DNA from: Lachnospiraceae bacterium
GTDB lineage: Bacteria; Bacillota; Clostridia; Lachnospirales; Lachnospiraceae
Length of the DNA: 61,100 nucleotides
Assembly: GCA_018056425.1 (NCBI GenBank)
Contig: JAGPFR010000012.1
Span: 1-61,100, forward strand
Direction: 5' to 3'
The notes below the pieces were generated by a model. The model did not search any database. It saw nothing but the letters and a program-made list of their open reading frames with translations, and was not told the origin of the DNA. Positions 35,558-43,448 of the stretch are shown here, piece by piece. A program made the translations under genes and the position numbers. Positions within the stretch are counted from its first letter, which is position 1. The number at the start of each line of letters is the position of its first letter.

Positions 35558-37009
35558 ATGAATTCATCTTCTACCGTACCGGAGCCTATAATCGAGCTTC
35601 GCAATGTTACCAGGAGGTTTGATGACAACGGGTTCATCGCAGTCGATAATTTCAATCTGTCGATTGAAAGAGGCGAGTTCGTCACATTCCTCGGACCTTC
35701 AGGTTGTGGTAAGACCACGACTCTTAGAATGATCGCAGGTTTTGACAGACCCACCAGCGGTCAGATCTTACTCGGAGGCAAGGATATCTCTAAGCTTCCG
35801 CCCAACAAGCGCCCCGTAAATACGGTTTTCCAACGCTATGCACTTTTTACCCACATGAATATCCATGACAATATCGCCTTTGGTCTTAAGCTTAAGAAAA
35901 TGGACCGTGAGGAGATAGATAAGAAGGTTAAGCATGTCCTTGAAATGGTTGACCTTGAAGGCTTTGAAGAAAGAAGCGTGGCAACTCTTTCCGGCGGTCA
36001 GCAGCAGCGTATCGCCATAGCCCGTGCTCTTGTCAATGAACCCGAGATTCTTCTTCTGGACGAGCCCCTCGGTGCTCTCGATCTCAAGATGAGAAAAGAG
36101 ATGCAGATCGAGCTTAAGTCCATGCATGATAAGCTCGGTATTACTTTCATATATGTAACCCATGATCAGGAAGAAGCCCTGACCATGTCCGATAAGATCG
36201 TCGTTATGAACGGCGGACAGATTCAGCAGATCGGAACTCCCGAAGATATCTACAACGAGCCAAAGAACGCGTTCGTAGCGGACTTTATCGGTGAGAGTAA
36301 TATTTTCAAAGGGATCATGACCGGTAAGTTAAAGGTAAGATTCTGCGGCGGTGAGTTTGACTGCATGGATGATGTTCCCGAGGGAACCCAGATCGATGCG
36401 GTTGTCCGTCCCGAGGACGTTATCCTGACCGCACCCGATAAAGGAACGGTAAAGGGCATCGTTACCAATGTCGTATTCAAGGGAATCCATTATGAGATAA
36501 CCGTAGAAAGCGGCAAGTACGAGATGGTGATTCAGTCCACCAAAACTCCGAAAATTGGAGAAGAGGTCGGAATGTGCCTTGAGCCTGACGGAATCCACAT
36601 CATGATCGCCGAAGACCACACCACCAGATTCGATGCGGATATCACGGACGAATACGGACTTGAATATAACGGAAAAGAGATCGAAGCAGATATCACCCGG
36701 ATCATCAAGGGTTCGACTCTTACTGACGGTATTCTTAAGGATTCTTCAGGAGAAACCATCAGACCCGAGAATATCAGGATCCATATATCCATCGAACCTG
36801 CGGATATCGAACTTACCGATGATGCCGAGAAGGGACTTACATCCGGCGAGATCGTCAACCTTATATATAAAGGAGACCATTACAGCTATGTCATCCGTAC
36901 CGCAAGAGGTCACGACCTTATCGTAGACGATGAGTACCTCTGGAACCTGGGAGATATAGTCGGTCTTATCATGCCCGCAGAAAAGATGACGTTCACACTT
37001 GCCAAATAA
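35558..37009 (+). CDS. potA: Spermidine/putrescine ABC transporter ATPase PotA (two TOBE regions)
   Basis: 483 residues. ATG 35558 follows GGAGGAAAG. Walker A GPSGCGKTTTLRM, signature LSGGQQQRIAIARAL, Walker B ILLLDEPLGALD, switch His in VTHDQEEAL. The family is normally ~350-380 residues with one TOBE domain. Here the C-terminus is ~110 residues longer and contains what looks like a second TOBE: RPEDVILT ... VVFKGIHYEITVES is echoed by IEPADIELT ... LIYKGDHYSYVIRT. Function: powers polyamine import with PotB, PotC and PotD, encoded directly downstream. The second TOBE may be a regulatory site. Confidence 0.92.
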   Translation: MNSSSTVPEPIIELRNVTRRFDDNGFIAVDNFNLSIERGEFVTFLGPSGCGKTTTLRMIAGFDRPTSGQILLGGKDISKLPPNKRPVNTVFQRYALFTHMNIHDNIAFGLKLKKMDREEIDKKVKHVLEMVDLEGFEERSVATLSGGQQQRIAIARALVNEPEILLLDEPLGALDLKMRKEMQIELKSMHDKLGITFIYVTHDQEEALTMSDKIVVMNGGQIQQIGTPEDIYNEPKNAFVADFIGESNIFKGIMTGKLKVRFCGGEFDCMDDVPEGTQIDAVVRPEDVILTAPDKGTVKGIVTNVVFKGIHYEITVESGKYEMVIQSTKTPKIGEEVGMCLEPDGIHIMIAEDHTTRFDADITDEYGLEYNGKEIEADITRIIKGSTLTDGILKDSSGETIRPENIRIHISIEPADIELTDDAEKGLTSGEIVNLIYKGDHYSYVIRTARGHDLIVDDEYLWNLGDIVGLIMPAEKMTFTLAK

Positions 37010-37021
37010 CAGGAGAATAGA

Positions 37022-37816
37022 ATGAAAGGAACATTTCAGAGGAAATATTTAGGTATTCCTTATGCGCTGTATCTCCTGGTGTTCGTCGTACTTCCGCTCA
37101 TTGTTATCGTAAAGTACGCATTTACCGATGCGAGCGGAAGGCCGGGAGTCGGCAATTTCATAAACTTTTTCACGGATCCGAATACATTGGGAACTCTCAT
37201 GTATTCGCTCTTCCTTGCTTTTGCCACTACTTTGATATGCCTTCTTATCGCATATCCTGCGGCATATGCCCTTGCTATGAGTAAGATCTCATCCAAGAGT
37301 GCGATCCTTATGCTCATGATCATGCCCATGTGGATCAACTTCACGCTTCGCATAACAGCTCTCAAAGAGCTCCTTACCGTGATCGAGGGAAATCTTGCAC
37401 TTCATCCTTTTGCAAATTCCGTCATAGGAATGACTTATGATTTCCTGCCATTCATGATACTTCCCATCTACAATCAGATCTCAAGGATCGACAAGAGCCT
37501 GCTTGAAGCGGCTTCCGACCTCGGTGCCGATTCGGTACAGGCATTCCTTCGGGTGCTTCTTCCCCTTTCAATGCCCGGTGTCATCAGCGGGATATCAATG
37601 GTATTTCTGCCTGCGATGACCAACTATGTTGTCCTTGATATGCTCTACAACAGCACCTATATCATGGGCAGCCTTATCGGAAGCTATTTCTCCGCATACG
37701 ACTGGCACGGCGGATCGACCATTTCATTGATCCTCCTTGTGATCATATGCATCTTTACGCTCGTAGTCGGAGGCAATGAAGGCGAGAAGACCGTGAGAGG
37801 AGGATCTGTATTATGA
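37022..37816 (+). CDS. potB: Polyamine ABC transporter permease PotB
   Basis: 264 residues, about six membrane helices. The ATPase-docking EAA loop is visible as LLEAASDLGADSVQAFLRVLLP. The N-terminus (YLGIPYALYLLVFVVLPLIVIVKYAF) is typical of PotB/PotH inner-membrane permeases. It is slightly shorter than E. coli PotB. Start follows CAGGAG; its stop overlaps potC by four bases (ATGA). It forms the membrane channel with PotC. Confidence 0.92.
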   Translation: MKGTFQRKYLGIPYALYLLVFVVLPLIVIVKYAFTDASGRPGVGNFINFFTDPNTLGTLMYSLFLAFATTLICLLIAYPAAYALAMSKISSKSAILMLMIMPMWINFTLRITALKELLTVIEGNLALHPFANSVIGMTYDFLPFMILPIYNQISRIDKSLLEAASDLGADSVQAFLRVLLPLSMPGVISGISMVFLPAMTNYVVLDMLYNSTYIMGSLIGSYFSAYDWHGGSTISLILLVIICIFTLVVGGNEGEKTVRGGSVL

Positions 37817-38637
37817 AAAAGAAAGCAGTCCTGACTCCCGTCATTCTTCTCATCGTGCTGCTGCTCATTTATGCGCCGATACTTATCCTTGCCTTCTACA
37901 GCTTCACGGATGCTTCGACCATAGGACAGAGGGCGGGCTTTTCACTTCAAAACTATGTAACTCTTTTCACAACTCCCGAACTTATGGAGATGATAAGAGA
38001 TACTGTTTTCCTCGCAATATCCGTTGCGGTCATCTCAACCGTTCTCGGAACGCTCGGTGCGCTCGGCTCCTTCTATTCAAAGCCTGCGGTAACTTCCGCA
38101 TACAGAATAGTGAACCAGGTGCCCGTTGTTAATGCCGATGTTGTCACCGGTTTTTCGGTGTGCATCCTTCTGGTGATCGTATTCGGTATCAACAAGGATA
38201 CGTTTTTCCCGCTTATTGCCGGACAGACCGTTATCTGTGCGCCCTTCGTATATCTCTCGGTATACCCCAAGCTCGGACAGATGGATCCTTCCATCTATGA
38301 AGCTGCGCTTGATCTTGGAGCATCACCTTCGGTTGCCGTCAGGAAAGTAGTTATCCCCCAGATCATGCCCGGCATTGTATCCGGATTTGTAATGGCTGTA
38401 ACGCTTTCTCTTGATGATTATTTCGTGGCAACCTATACAAAACCCGCTTCATTTGATACGATCTCAACCTATGTCGTTAATGCGACAAGGGGATCGCAGA
38501 CCAATATCAAGACAGCGCTCTGGGCTCTTTCCACCGTTATCTTTGCGATCGTTCTGGTCATTTGCATCGGAATGAACAGAAATACCGCAAACAAGGATAA
38601 GAAGAAAGTAAATAAGATGAGGAGGGCAAATGCATGA
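37813..38637 (+). CDS. potC: Polyamine ABC transporter permease PotC
   Basis: 274 residues, about six membrane helices, with the EAA loop IYEAALDLGASPSVAVRKVVIP. The first helix region LIYAPILILAFYSFTDAS is the PotC/PotI pattern. It ends in a Lys/Arg-rich cytoplasmic tail. Both ends overlap neighbours by four bases (potB upstream, potD downstream), the usual sign of coupled translation. Confidence 0.93.
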   Translation: MKKKAVLTPVILLIVLLLIYAPILILAFYSFTDASTIGQRAGFSLQNYVTLFTTPELMEMIRDTVFLAISVAVISTVLGTLGALGSFYSKPAVTSAYRIVNQVPVVNADVVTGFSVCILLVIVFGINKDTFFPLIAGQTVICAPFVYLSVYPKLGQMDPSIYEAALDLGASPSVAVRKVVIPQIMPGIVSGFVMAVTLSLDDYFVATYTKPASFDTISTYVVNATRGSQTNIKTALWALSTVIFAIVLVICIGMNRNTANKDKKKVNKMRRANA

Positions 38638-40166
38638 TGACGTTTAAGAAACTCTCCTCTAAAATGATCTCTCTGGCAAGTGCCGGTATTCTTTTGTCGG
38701 GAATAATACCTTCCATCCCTGCACAGGCTGCAGAAGATGTTATCACCATCAGAGTCTGCAACTGGGAAGAGTACATCGATGAAGGCGGCTGGGATGAGGA
38801 TGAAGTCATTGACCTGGAATCGGGAGATATATTCGGTGAGAATGCCCTCTATGAAGATTTCGAGGAGTGGTATTACGAGACCTACGGTCAGAGAGTAAAG
38901 GTTGAGTACAGCTGTTTCGGAACCAATGAAGAGCTCTATAACATGCTCACTTTAGGCGATGAGTTCGATCTTGTGGCTCCTTCCGAGTACATGATCATGA
39001 AGCTCATGTCCGAAGGAAAACTCGTTCCCTACAGCGACGAATTCTTCGACGAAGATAACGAATACAATTACTACATCAGAAATGTTTCCCCTTTTATCAG
39101 GGAGACTTTCGAGACCAATGAGATAAACGGTGAATACTGGAATGAGTACGCCGCATGCTATATGTGGGGGGTACTCGGCTTTCTGTACAATCCGGAATAT
39201 CTTACCGAAGAAGAAGTATCCACATGGAAGCTTCTTGTAAATGAAAACTATATACGTCAGATCACGACCAAGGACAATGTGCGTGACAGCTATTTTGCCG
39301 CACTCGGTGCCTTAAAGGGAGATCTGTTTTTAAGTGAGGAGTTTTTAAACGATCCCGATTATCACGAAAGACTCGGAGCGGAAATGAATGACACCTCCGA
39401 AGAGACCGTTGCGGAGGCTCTTGAATACCTTCAGAGAGTCAAGGACATCGTGTATTCTTTTGAAACCGATTCGGGTAAATCCGATATGGTAACCGGTAAG
39501 ATCTATTCAAATCTCCAGTGGTCCGGGGACGCGGTTTATTCCATGGATCTTGCCGAAGAAGAGGATGTTTATCTGGCTTATTCCGTTCCGGAAGAGTGCA
39601 CCAACCTCTGGTTCGACGGCTGGGTAATGCTTGATGCGGGAATAAAAGGAGATGCCGAAAAGCAGAAGGCATGCGAAGCTTTCGTAAACTTCCTGTCAAG
39701 ACCTGACAATGCTGTCAGAAATATGTACTATATCGGCTACACCTCATCAATAGCCGGCGGAACCGACGGAGATCAGATATTTGAATATATCGACTGGACA
39801 TATTCTGCAGATGAGGATGAGGAAGATACCGAAGAATATGATATCGGATATTTCTTTGACGCAGGCTCCGGCGGAGAATACGTGCTCACCGTTCCCGAAG
39901 ACCAGACTTACCGCCAGCTTTTTGCACAGTATCCTCCCAAGGAGGTTACCGACAGAAGTGCGGTCATGAGATATTTCGATACCGAGGCAAATGCCCGTAT
40001 CAATCAGATGTGGATCAACGTAAGATGCTTCAATATCGGCAAAATAAAAGCTGCCGGGTGGGCAGCTATAATACTGCTGGCTATTGCGATAGTTGCAGCA
40101 GTTACGGTAATGAAACTGGGAGATAAGAAGGCAAGAGTTAATCGTCGTCCTCTTCAGCACCAATAA
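38634..40166 (+). CDS. potD: Polyamine-binding protein PotD-like, C-terminally membrane-anchored
   Basis: 510 residues, clearly longer than the usual ~350. A cleavable signal is seen (ISLASAGILLSGIIPSIPAQA-type, about residues 12-32). The family start follows: VITIRVCNWEEYIDEG. Mid segments TLGDEFDLVAPSEYMIMKLM and YAACYMWGVLGFLYNPEYL match PotD, the extracellular spermidine/putrescine receptor. Differences: acidic insertions and a C-terminal membrane helix (~473-493, GWAAIILLAIAIVAAVTVM) with a basic tail, so the receptor is tethered by its C-terminus instead of an N-terminal lipid. The last 29 coding bases overlap an antisense small-protein gene. Confidence 0.88.
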   Translation: MMTFKKLSSKMISLASAGILLSGIIPSIPAQAAEDVITIRVCNWEEYIDEGGWDEDEVIDLESGDIFGENALYEDFEEWYYETYGQRVKVEYSCFGTNEELYNMLTLGDEFDLVAPSEYMIMKLMSEGKLVPYSDEFFDEDNEYNYYIRNVSPFIRETFETNEINGEYWNEYAACYMWGVLGFLYNPEYLTEEEVSTWKLLVNENYIRQITTKDNVRDSYFAALGALKGDLFLSEEFLNDPDYHERLGAEMNDTSEETVAEALEYLQRVKDIVYSFETDSGKSDMVTGKIYSNLQWSGDAVYSMDLAEEEDVYLAYSVPEECTNLWFDGWVMLDAGIKGDAEKQKACEAFVNFLSRPDNAVRNMYYIGYTSSIAGGTDGDQIFEYIDWTYSADEDEEDTEEYDIGYFFDAGSGGEYVLTVPEDQTYRQLFAQYPPKEVTDRSAVMRYFDTEANARINQMWINVRCFNIGKIKAAGWAAIILLAIAIVAAVTVMKLGDKKARVNRRPLQHQ

Positions 40167-40263
40167 CACCGCTTACGACTGAAGTTACAGCGGAAACAAC
40201 AACAGCTGCGATTATTACGACAAGCAGTCCGCCTGCAAGTACCAAAAAGATTCCTGATTCCAT
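40138..40263 (-). CDS. Antisense small membrane protein (41 aa) overlapping the potD 3' end
   Basis: On the minus strand ATG at 40263 is preceded by AAAGGAG with ideal spacing. The frame is 41 codons and ends TAA at 40138-40140. Product: MESGIFLVLAGG, a continuous hydrophobic helix (residues 5-35), then GAEEDDD, a sharply acidic end. It runs convergent to potD and overlaps its 3' end by 29 bases. A possible minus-strand promoter, TTGTAC-17-TAAAAT, lies upstream near 40311-40340. The strong ribosome site, the clean helix and the charged tail argue against chance. The family is unknown to me. Confidence 0.6.
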   Translation of the reverse strand: MESGIFLVLAGGLLVVIIAAVVVSAVTSVVSGVIGAEEDDD

Positions 40264-40392
40264 AAGATACTCCTTTTTACGCTACATGCGTGAGTTTCTT
40301 TTGACAGACAATATTTTAACATGTGCGGGCAAAAAGTACAACAAAGGCATTTTTCACAAAAAGGGAAAGCCTTTAAAATACTGGATTCCAGG

Positions 40393-40423
40393 GCTCTCCG
40401 GGGTTATCCCGGAGGGCTTTTTT
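40393..40423 (+). terminator. Terminator downstream of potABCD
   Basis: GCTCTCCGGG (40393-40402) pairs with CCCGGAGGGC (40408-40417) over 10 bp with one G-T pair, a GTTAT loop, then six Ts. It is the first strong terminator on the plus strand after potD, ~230 bases past its stop. Confidence 0.88.
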
Positions 40424-40462
40424 ATGCATTTGGCCGATTTTTTGATTTTTGCATTTTTTAAG

Positions 40463-40491
40463 TTGACCCTTTGTGCTCCTTGTTGTAAAGT
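40463..40491 (+). promoter_or_regulatory. Candidate promoter of the tad remnant
   Basis: TTGACC at 40463-40468 (5 of 6 to consensus), a 17-base spacer, and TAAAGT at 40486-40491. The predicted start near 40498 lies only ~12 bases before a terminator-like hairpin. Confidence 0.5.
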
Positions 40492-40509
40492 TGTCCTCAC
40501 CATCAGTTT

Positions 40510-40534
40510 GGGCAGTTTAAAGAACTGCCCTTTT
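40510..40534 (+). terminator. Terminator-like hairpin in the tad leader
   Basis: GGGCAGTT (40510-40517) pairs with AACTGCCC (40523-40530), with a TAAAG loop and TTTTAT after it. It sits between the candidate promoter and the first tad fragment, so it would act as an attenuator or simply end a very short transcript. Confidence 0.65.
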
Positions 40535-40571
40535 ATCATGTCTTTTTGCGGGCAGCTTTACGGGTGAATAA

Positions 40572-40907
40572 ATGATTAATACTACCGAAAATGCCCGCGA
40601 TCTTCTTGAATCCCTTACGGATGAATACATATCGCGCAGGGGAAACGAACTCATCTTATTAAGACGCGGCGTTATCACAAAAGAAAAATTTATGGCTGAT
40701 GCGGGTGAATACATCCTTTCAAGATTTGACGGGGATGTAAGCCTTAGGGACGGCCTTATCAAAGAGTTTGAGGAATATATCTTCGGATACTCGGTGCTGA
40801 CTCCTCTTATCGACGATCCCGATATCTCGGATCCTGAATGCGGCATGTACCGGACAGATCTGTGCGGGAACGATTCATTCAACCTCCGCCATGAGAGCAC
40901 CGGATAA
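40572..40907 (+). pseudogene. Tad pilus ATPase (TadA/CpaF-like), N-terminal fragment
   Basis: 111 codons. The N-terminal helical part of TadA-type secretion ATPases is recognisable: LRDGLIKEFEEYIFGYSVLT, then PLIDDPDISD. In intact proteins this region is followed by the rest of the N-terminal domain and a ~280-residue RecA-like ATPase core. Here the frame stops after ~20 unrelated residues and no Walker motif is present. The next fragment overlaps in another frame. I read this as a large out-of-frame internal deletion of tadA. Confidence 0.55.
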
Positions 40908-41079
40908 ACTTGTTGATTATGCGATGTATGAGAGCAGATATTCCAGAAATGAACTTATGAGAATGATGGATTGCTTCAAGACACTGGTCTTTATGAAGGA
41001 TTTCAAGGTAGCCAATGTATACGCATGCAAGGGCTGGAACGAGGAAAGGAGGGAACTGGACTATGAACGCATTTTGTAA
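40891..41079 (+). pseudogene. Probable C-terminal fragment of the same Tad ATPase
   Basis: 62 codons in a different frame, overlapping the preceding fragment by 17 bases. The sequence ESRYSRNELMRMMDCFKTL and VFMKDFKVANVYACKGW fits the helical C-terminal tail of Lachnospiraceae TadA-like ATPases, followed by a strand and end. Assignment rests on position between the TadA N-terminal fragment and a TadB-like gene plus general pattern. The ATPase core between the two fragments is absent. Confidence 0.4.
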
Positions 41080-41590
41080 TGTGTGCGTATTTATCCTTCT
41101 GGCAGCAGGCTTATACGGACTTATGGAAAGAGCGAAAGGTACCGAGAAGATCAGAAAAGCCGCGATGTATATGGCGGTGAGGATAGATAAGAATGAAACA
41201 AAAAGCGCGATCGAAAGAAGAAAGAGGATCAAAGAAAGAATTGAAGAAGAGACATTTCTTGCCGGAATTGACAGAGCACTTGAATACAGCTGTATCAAAA
41301 GAAAGCATCCGAAAATGACTTCGGAAAAATTCATAGCAGGATTAAGCATCATGAGTGCTTTGATACTGATATCCGCAGGTTTGCTGCTTGGATTTATTCC
41401 GTCACTGATAGCATGCGGGATTTTTCTGGCCGGAGTCTATATCGTGATCAGATGTCTGGAAATATCGGCACTTAAGAAAACAGGAGATGATCTTCCGAGA
41501 CTTCTTGATCTTCTTGGGTCCTTTGCCATATCCGGAGCTGTTTATCTGCTTTTTACGGAGGCCTTAGGAACGGATATATGTATGTGGTGA
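41063..41590 (+). pseudogene. TadB-like pilus membrane protein, truncated
   Basis: ATG 41063 follows AAAGGAGGGA and lies inside the 3' end of the previous fragment. 175 residues: N-terminal helix (~5-20), a basic cytoplasmic stretch, two helices (~92-140), then SALKKTGDDLPRLLDLLGSF-type sequence. That last segment is where the type II secretion F (T2SSF) domain of TadB begins, but only ~20 residues remain and the protein ends in unrelated sequence (YLLFTEALGTDICMW). Intact TadB proteins are ~300 residues or more. The T2SSF domain is lost, so the pilus platform would not form. Confidence 0.5.
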
Positions 41591-41600
41591 AAAGATTCTG

Positions 41601-42044
41601 ATGTATATGTTTTCACTTATTACGGTTGTCCTCTGCCTTGCCTTAGCTTCCGCGGAAGACATACTTACCAAAAAGGTAGCGGATGTCATCTGGTGGATAT
41701 GCGCTCCGGCATGTCTTTTGATATTACCTGTCTCAATGTCTTGTCCCGGATTTTGGGATTTTTTGGAATGCCTTTTTGCGATATTTATCCAGGAACATAT
41801 TATGTGCAGATTTTACGGAAGGGCCGACAGCCATGCTTTTTCCTGCTGTGCCGTAATTTTGATCTTCCTGGGTAGCGGACTGGAAGGGCATATTTACCAT
41901 ATGTTCATATCACTGATCCTTTTGTCGGTTCATCAAAAGCTTCTCAACAATATAGGAAACCGGGGAAAGCTGATCTCCCCGGTTCCTTTTATTCCATATA
42001 TATCAATTGCATTTGTGATATGTGTCATTATAGTGACTCGTTAA
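41601..42044 (+). CDS. Prepilin peptidase A24-like protein (TadV/CpaA-type)
   Basis: 147 residues, about five membrane helices, the short form typical of Tad loci. The first active-site Asp is in SAEDILTKKVADVIWW (Asp ~20). The second lies in FYGRADSHAFS, a variant of the GxGD motif. These aspartic peptidases clip the leader from prepilins such as Flp. The frame looks intact although the other tad genes here are broken and no pilin is nearby. No clear ribosome site precedes ATG 41601. The 3' end overlaps the convergent DUF5808-like gene by 17 bases and contains a strong hairpin. Confidence 0.7.
   Translation: MYMFSLITVVLCLALASAEDILTKKVADVIWWICAPACLLILPVSMSCPGFWDFLECLFAIFIQEHIMCRFYGRADSHAFSCCAVILIFLGSGLEGHIYHMFISLILLSVHQKLLNNIGNRGKLISPVPFIPYISIAFVICVIIVTR
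41954..41990. terminator. Bidirectional terminator-like hairpin inside the A24 gene 3' end
   Basis: AGGAAACCGGGGA (41954-41966) pairs with TCCCCGGTTCCT (41976-41987) with one bulged A, followed by TTTTATT on the plus strand. It lies within the coding sequence, ~55 bases before the A24 stop. On the minus strand it is ~40 bases past the stop of the DUF5808-like gene, so its natural role is probably to end the minus-strand CPBP/GntR operon. Confidence 0.65.
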
Positions 42045-43440
42045 GCTGAGCATAGACAGAGCATGTTTCTGAAGGAGTTGCGCTGCTTATGTAATAAATC
42101 TTACCGGAAGAGGTAACGATCTTAATGGCTACCATTTTATCGGGAGCGAGGAATACTTTACATGCTTCACCCTCCACACTGAAATTGCCTTTCAGAAGGG
42201 TTTCCATACCTGTACCGTTTGTGCGTACAAATCTTAATCCTCGGATATCTTCTATGTATTCAACACTTTCGATATCGCTTACCGGTATCACATACTCATC
42301 TCTTAACTGATGACATATGACATTTCCGTCGGAAACTCTGAGACTGATGGGAGTGGATTCCAGCATTCCGACCCATATGATAACCAGGATTGAGAATACG
42401 ATGGATAGCGCAGCCAGAAATCCAATGACTTTGCCTGCGGGATGAGCCATGTTTATGGTGCTTCCGACACCTGCCCGTTTCTCTACGTTGAGTCTCTTGT
42501 CCGAAGGATTGTAGTAGAACATTCCCGCAATCCAGAAATCGTCATCATCCTGAATCACAGTCATATCCTTGTGATAGATCTTCTCTATGCTCTGATCGGT
42601 ATGTACAAATATGGCAAGCGCACCCATGACCAGGATCATATATAAACCTATTCCTGCGATCATGACGATGCCGGAACCTGAGAGTATTTCAAGGAGTGAG
42701 AGTGCACACCCTAAGATGGAGTTTGCCCATAACATCAGCACGAACATCTTTGCCATATTCTTTTTCTTGGCTCTGTTGTAGTTGGCATTTATATCACTGT
42801 CTGTTGATATAACTTCGCTTTTGATACGATCCATGACGAAACCGATGATGGTTATCATGATACCGACCAGAAATATGGATCCGCACACAGAAGTTGCAAG
42901 AAATGTTCCTGCCGCCGCCAAATCTGATGTTTTGATGATCTTAAGATCGGCAAGAAGCGCGATGATAACGGTCAAAATTCCCACGATATTGGGGAGGATT
43001 ACTGAACCCGGTTTCAGGGCTCTTACGGTTCCCACGGTTTTAAGATCTGTATAGCTGATGCCTTTTTCAGCAATTAATCCAAGGCTCTTTTTAAGAGCCT
43101 TCATTTCTTTGTTGCCGAAAATATAAGGGACGGATATGGCAAAAACAGCTATAAAGACAAGCATTACCCATATGAATGTTCTCATGGGCAGTGTTCCGAG
43201 GAACAGGAGGACTACTGAGATCACGGTAAATACAATGTTAAGCCTGAAAGCGGCTTTATTGTTTTTATCCGTGATGGAATCTATCTTTTCGGATACTTCC
43301 GGTTCGGTAAATTCTTTCCTGTTTGTGACTCCGAATATGAGCTTTTTTTCCCGCCATTTACGGGGATACAAAAGCGAATAGGTTATCCAGATAGTGGGTA
43401 CCAGACATATAAACATTATTATTCCGAAAAAAGTATTCAT
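42028..43440 (-). CDS. Membrane protein with DUF5808-like segment
   Basis: 470 residues with about eight membrane helices in three clusters (~3-22, 68-108, 145-215, 230-280, 335-365). The cytoplasmic segment DDDDFWIAGMFYYNPSDKRL plus NVEKRAGVGSTINMAHPAGK matches the DUF5808 pattern of Gram-positive membrane proteins often found beside GntR regulators. The C-terminal ~100 residues look like a PH-like beta domain (VIPVSDIESVEYIEDIRGLR). Function unknown. It is the last gene of a three-gene minus operon with the GntR regulator and CPBP protease. Confidence 0.78.
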   Translation of the reverse strand: MNTFFGIIMFICLVPTIWITYSLLYPRKWREKKLIFGVTNRKEFTEPEVSEKIDSITDKNNKAAFRLNIVFTVISVVLLFLGTLPMRTFIWVMLVFIAVFAISVPYIFGNKEMKALKKSLGLIAEKGISYTDLKTVGTVRALKPGSVILPNIVGILTVIIALLADLKIIKTSDLAAAGTFLATSVCGSIFLVGIMITIIGFVMDRIKSEVISTDSDINANYNRAKKKNMAKMFVLMLWANSILGCALSLLEILSGSGIVMIAGIGLYMILVMGALAIFVHTDQSIEKIYHKDMTVIQDDDDFWIAGMFYYNPSDKRLNVEKRAGVGSTINMAHPAGKVIGFLAALSIVFSILVIIWVGMLESTPISLRVSDGNVICHQLRDEYVIPVSDIESVEYIEDIRGLRFVRTNGTGMETLLKGNFSVEGEACKVFLAPDKMVAIKIVTSSGKIYYISSATPSETCSVYAQLNESL

Positions 43441-43448
43441 ATTATTCC

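Larger units (their letters stand above)
40264..40571. other. 308-base intergenic region between the small antisense gene and the tad remnant
   Basis: No convincing gene is visible here. The region holds the upstream side of the antisense small gene, a plus-strand terminator (40393-40423), a candidate plus-strand promoter (40463-40491) and a second terminator-like hairpin (40510-40534) just before the first tad fragment. In a Tad locus this is where a pilin gene would be expected; I find none. Confidence 0.6.

Noticed and set aside
40264-40571. A hidden Flp-type pilin gene upstream of the tad remnant
   Set aside because: No frame on either strand gives a short helix with a Gly/Glu/Tyr-containing prepilin leader; the region is mostly hairpins and promoter-like sequence.
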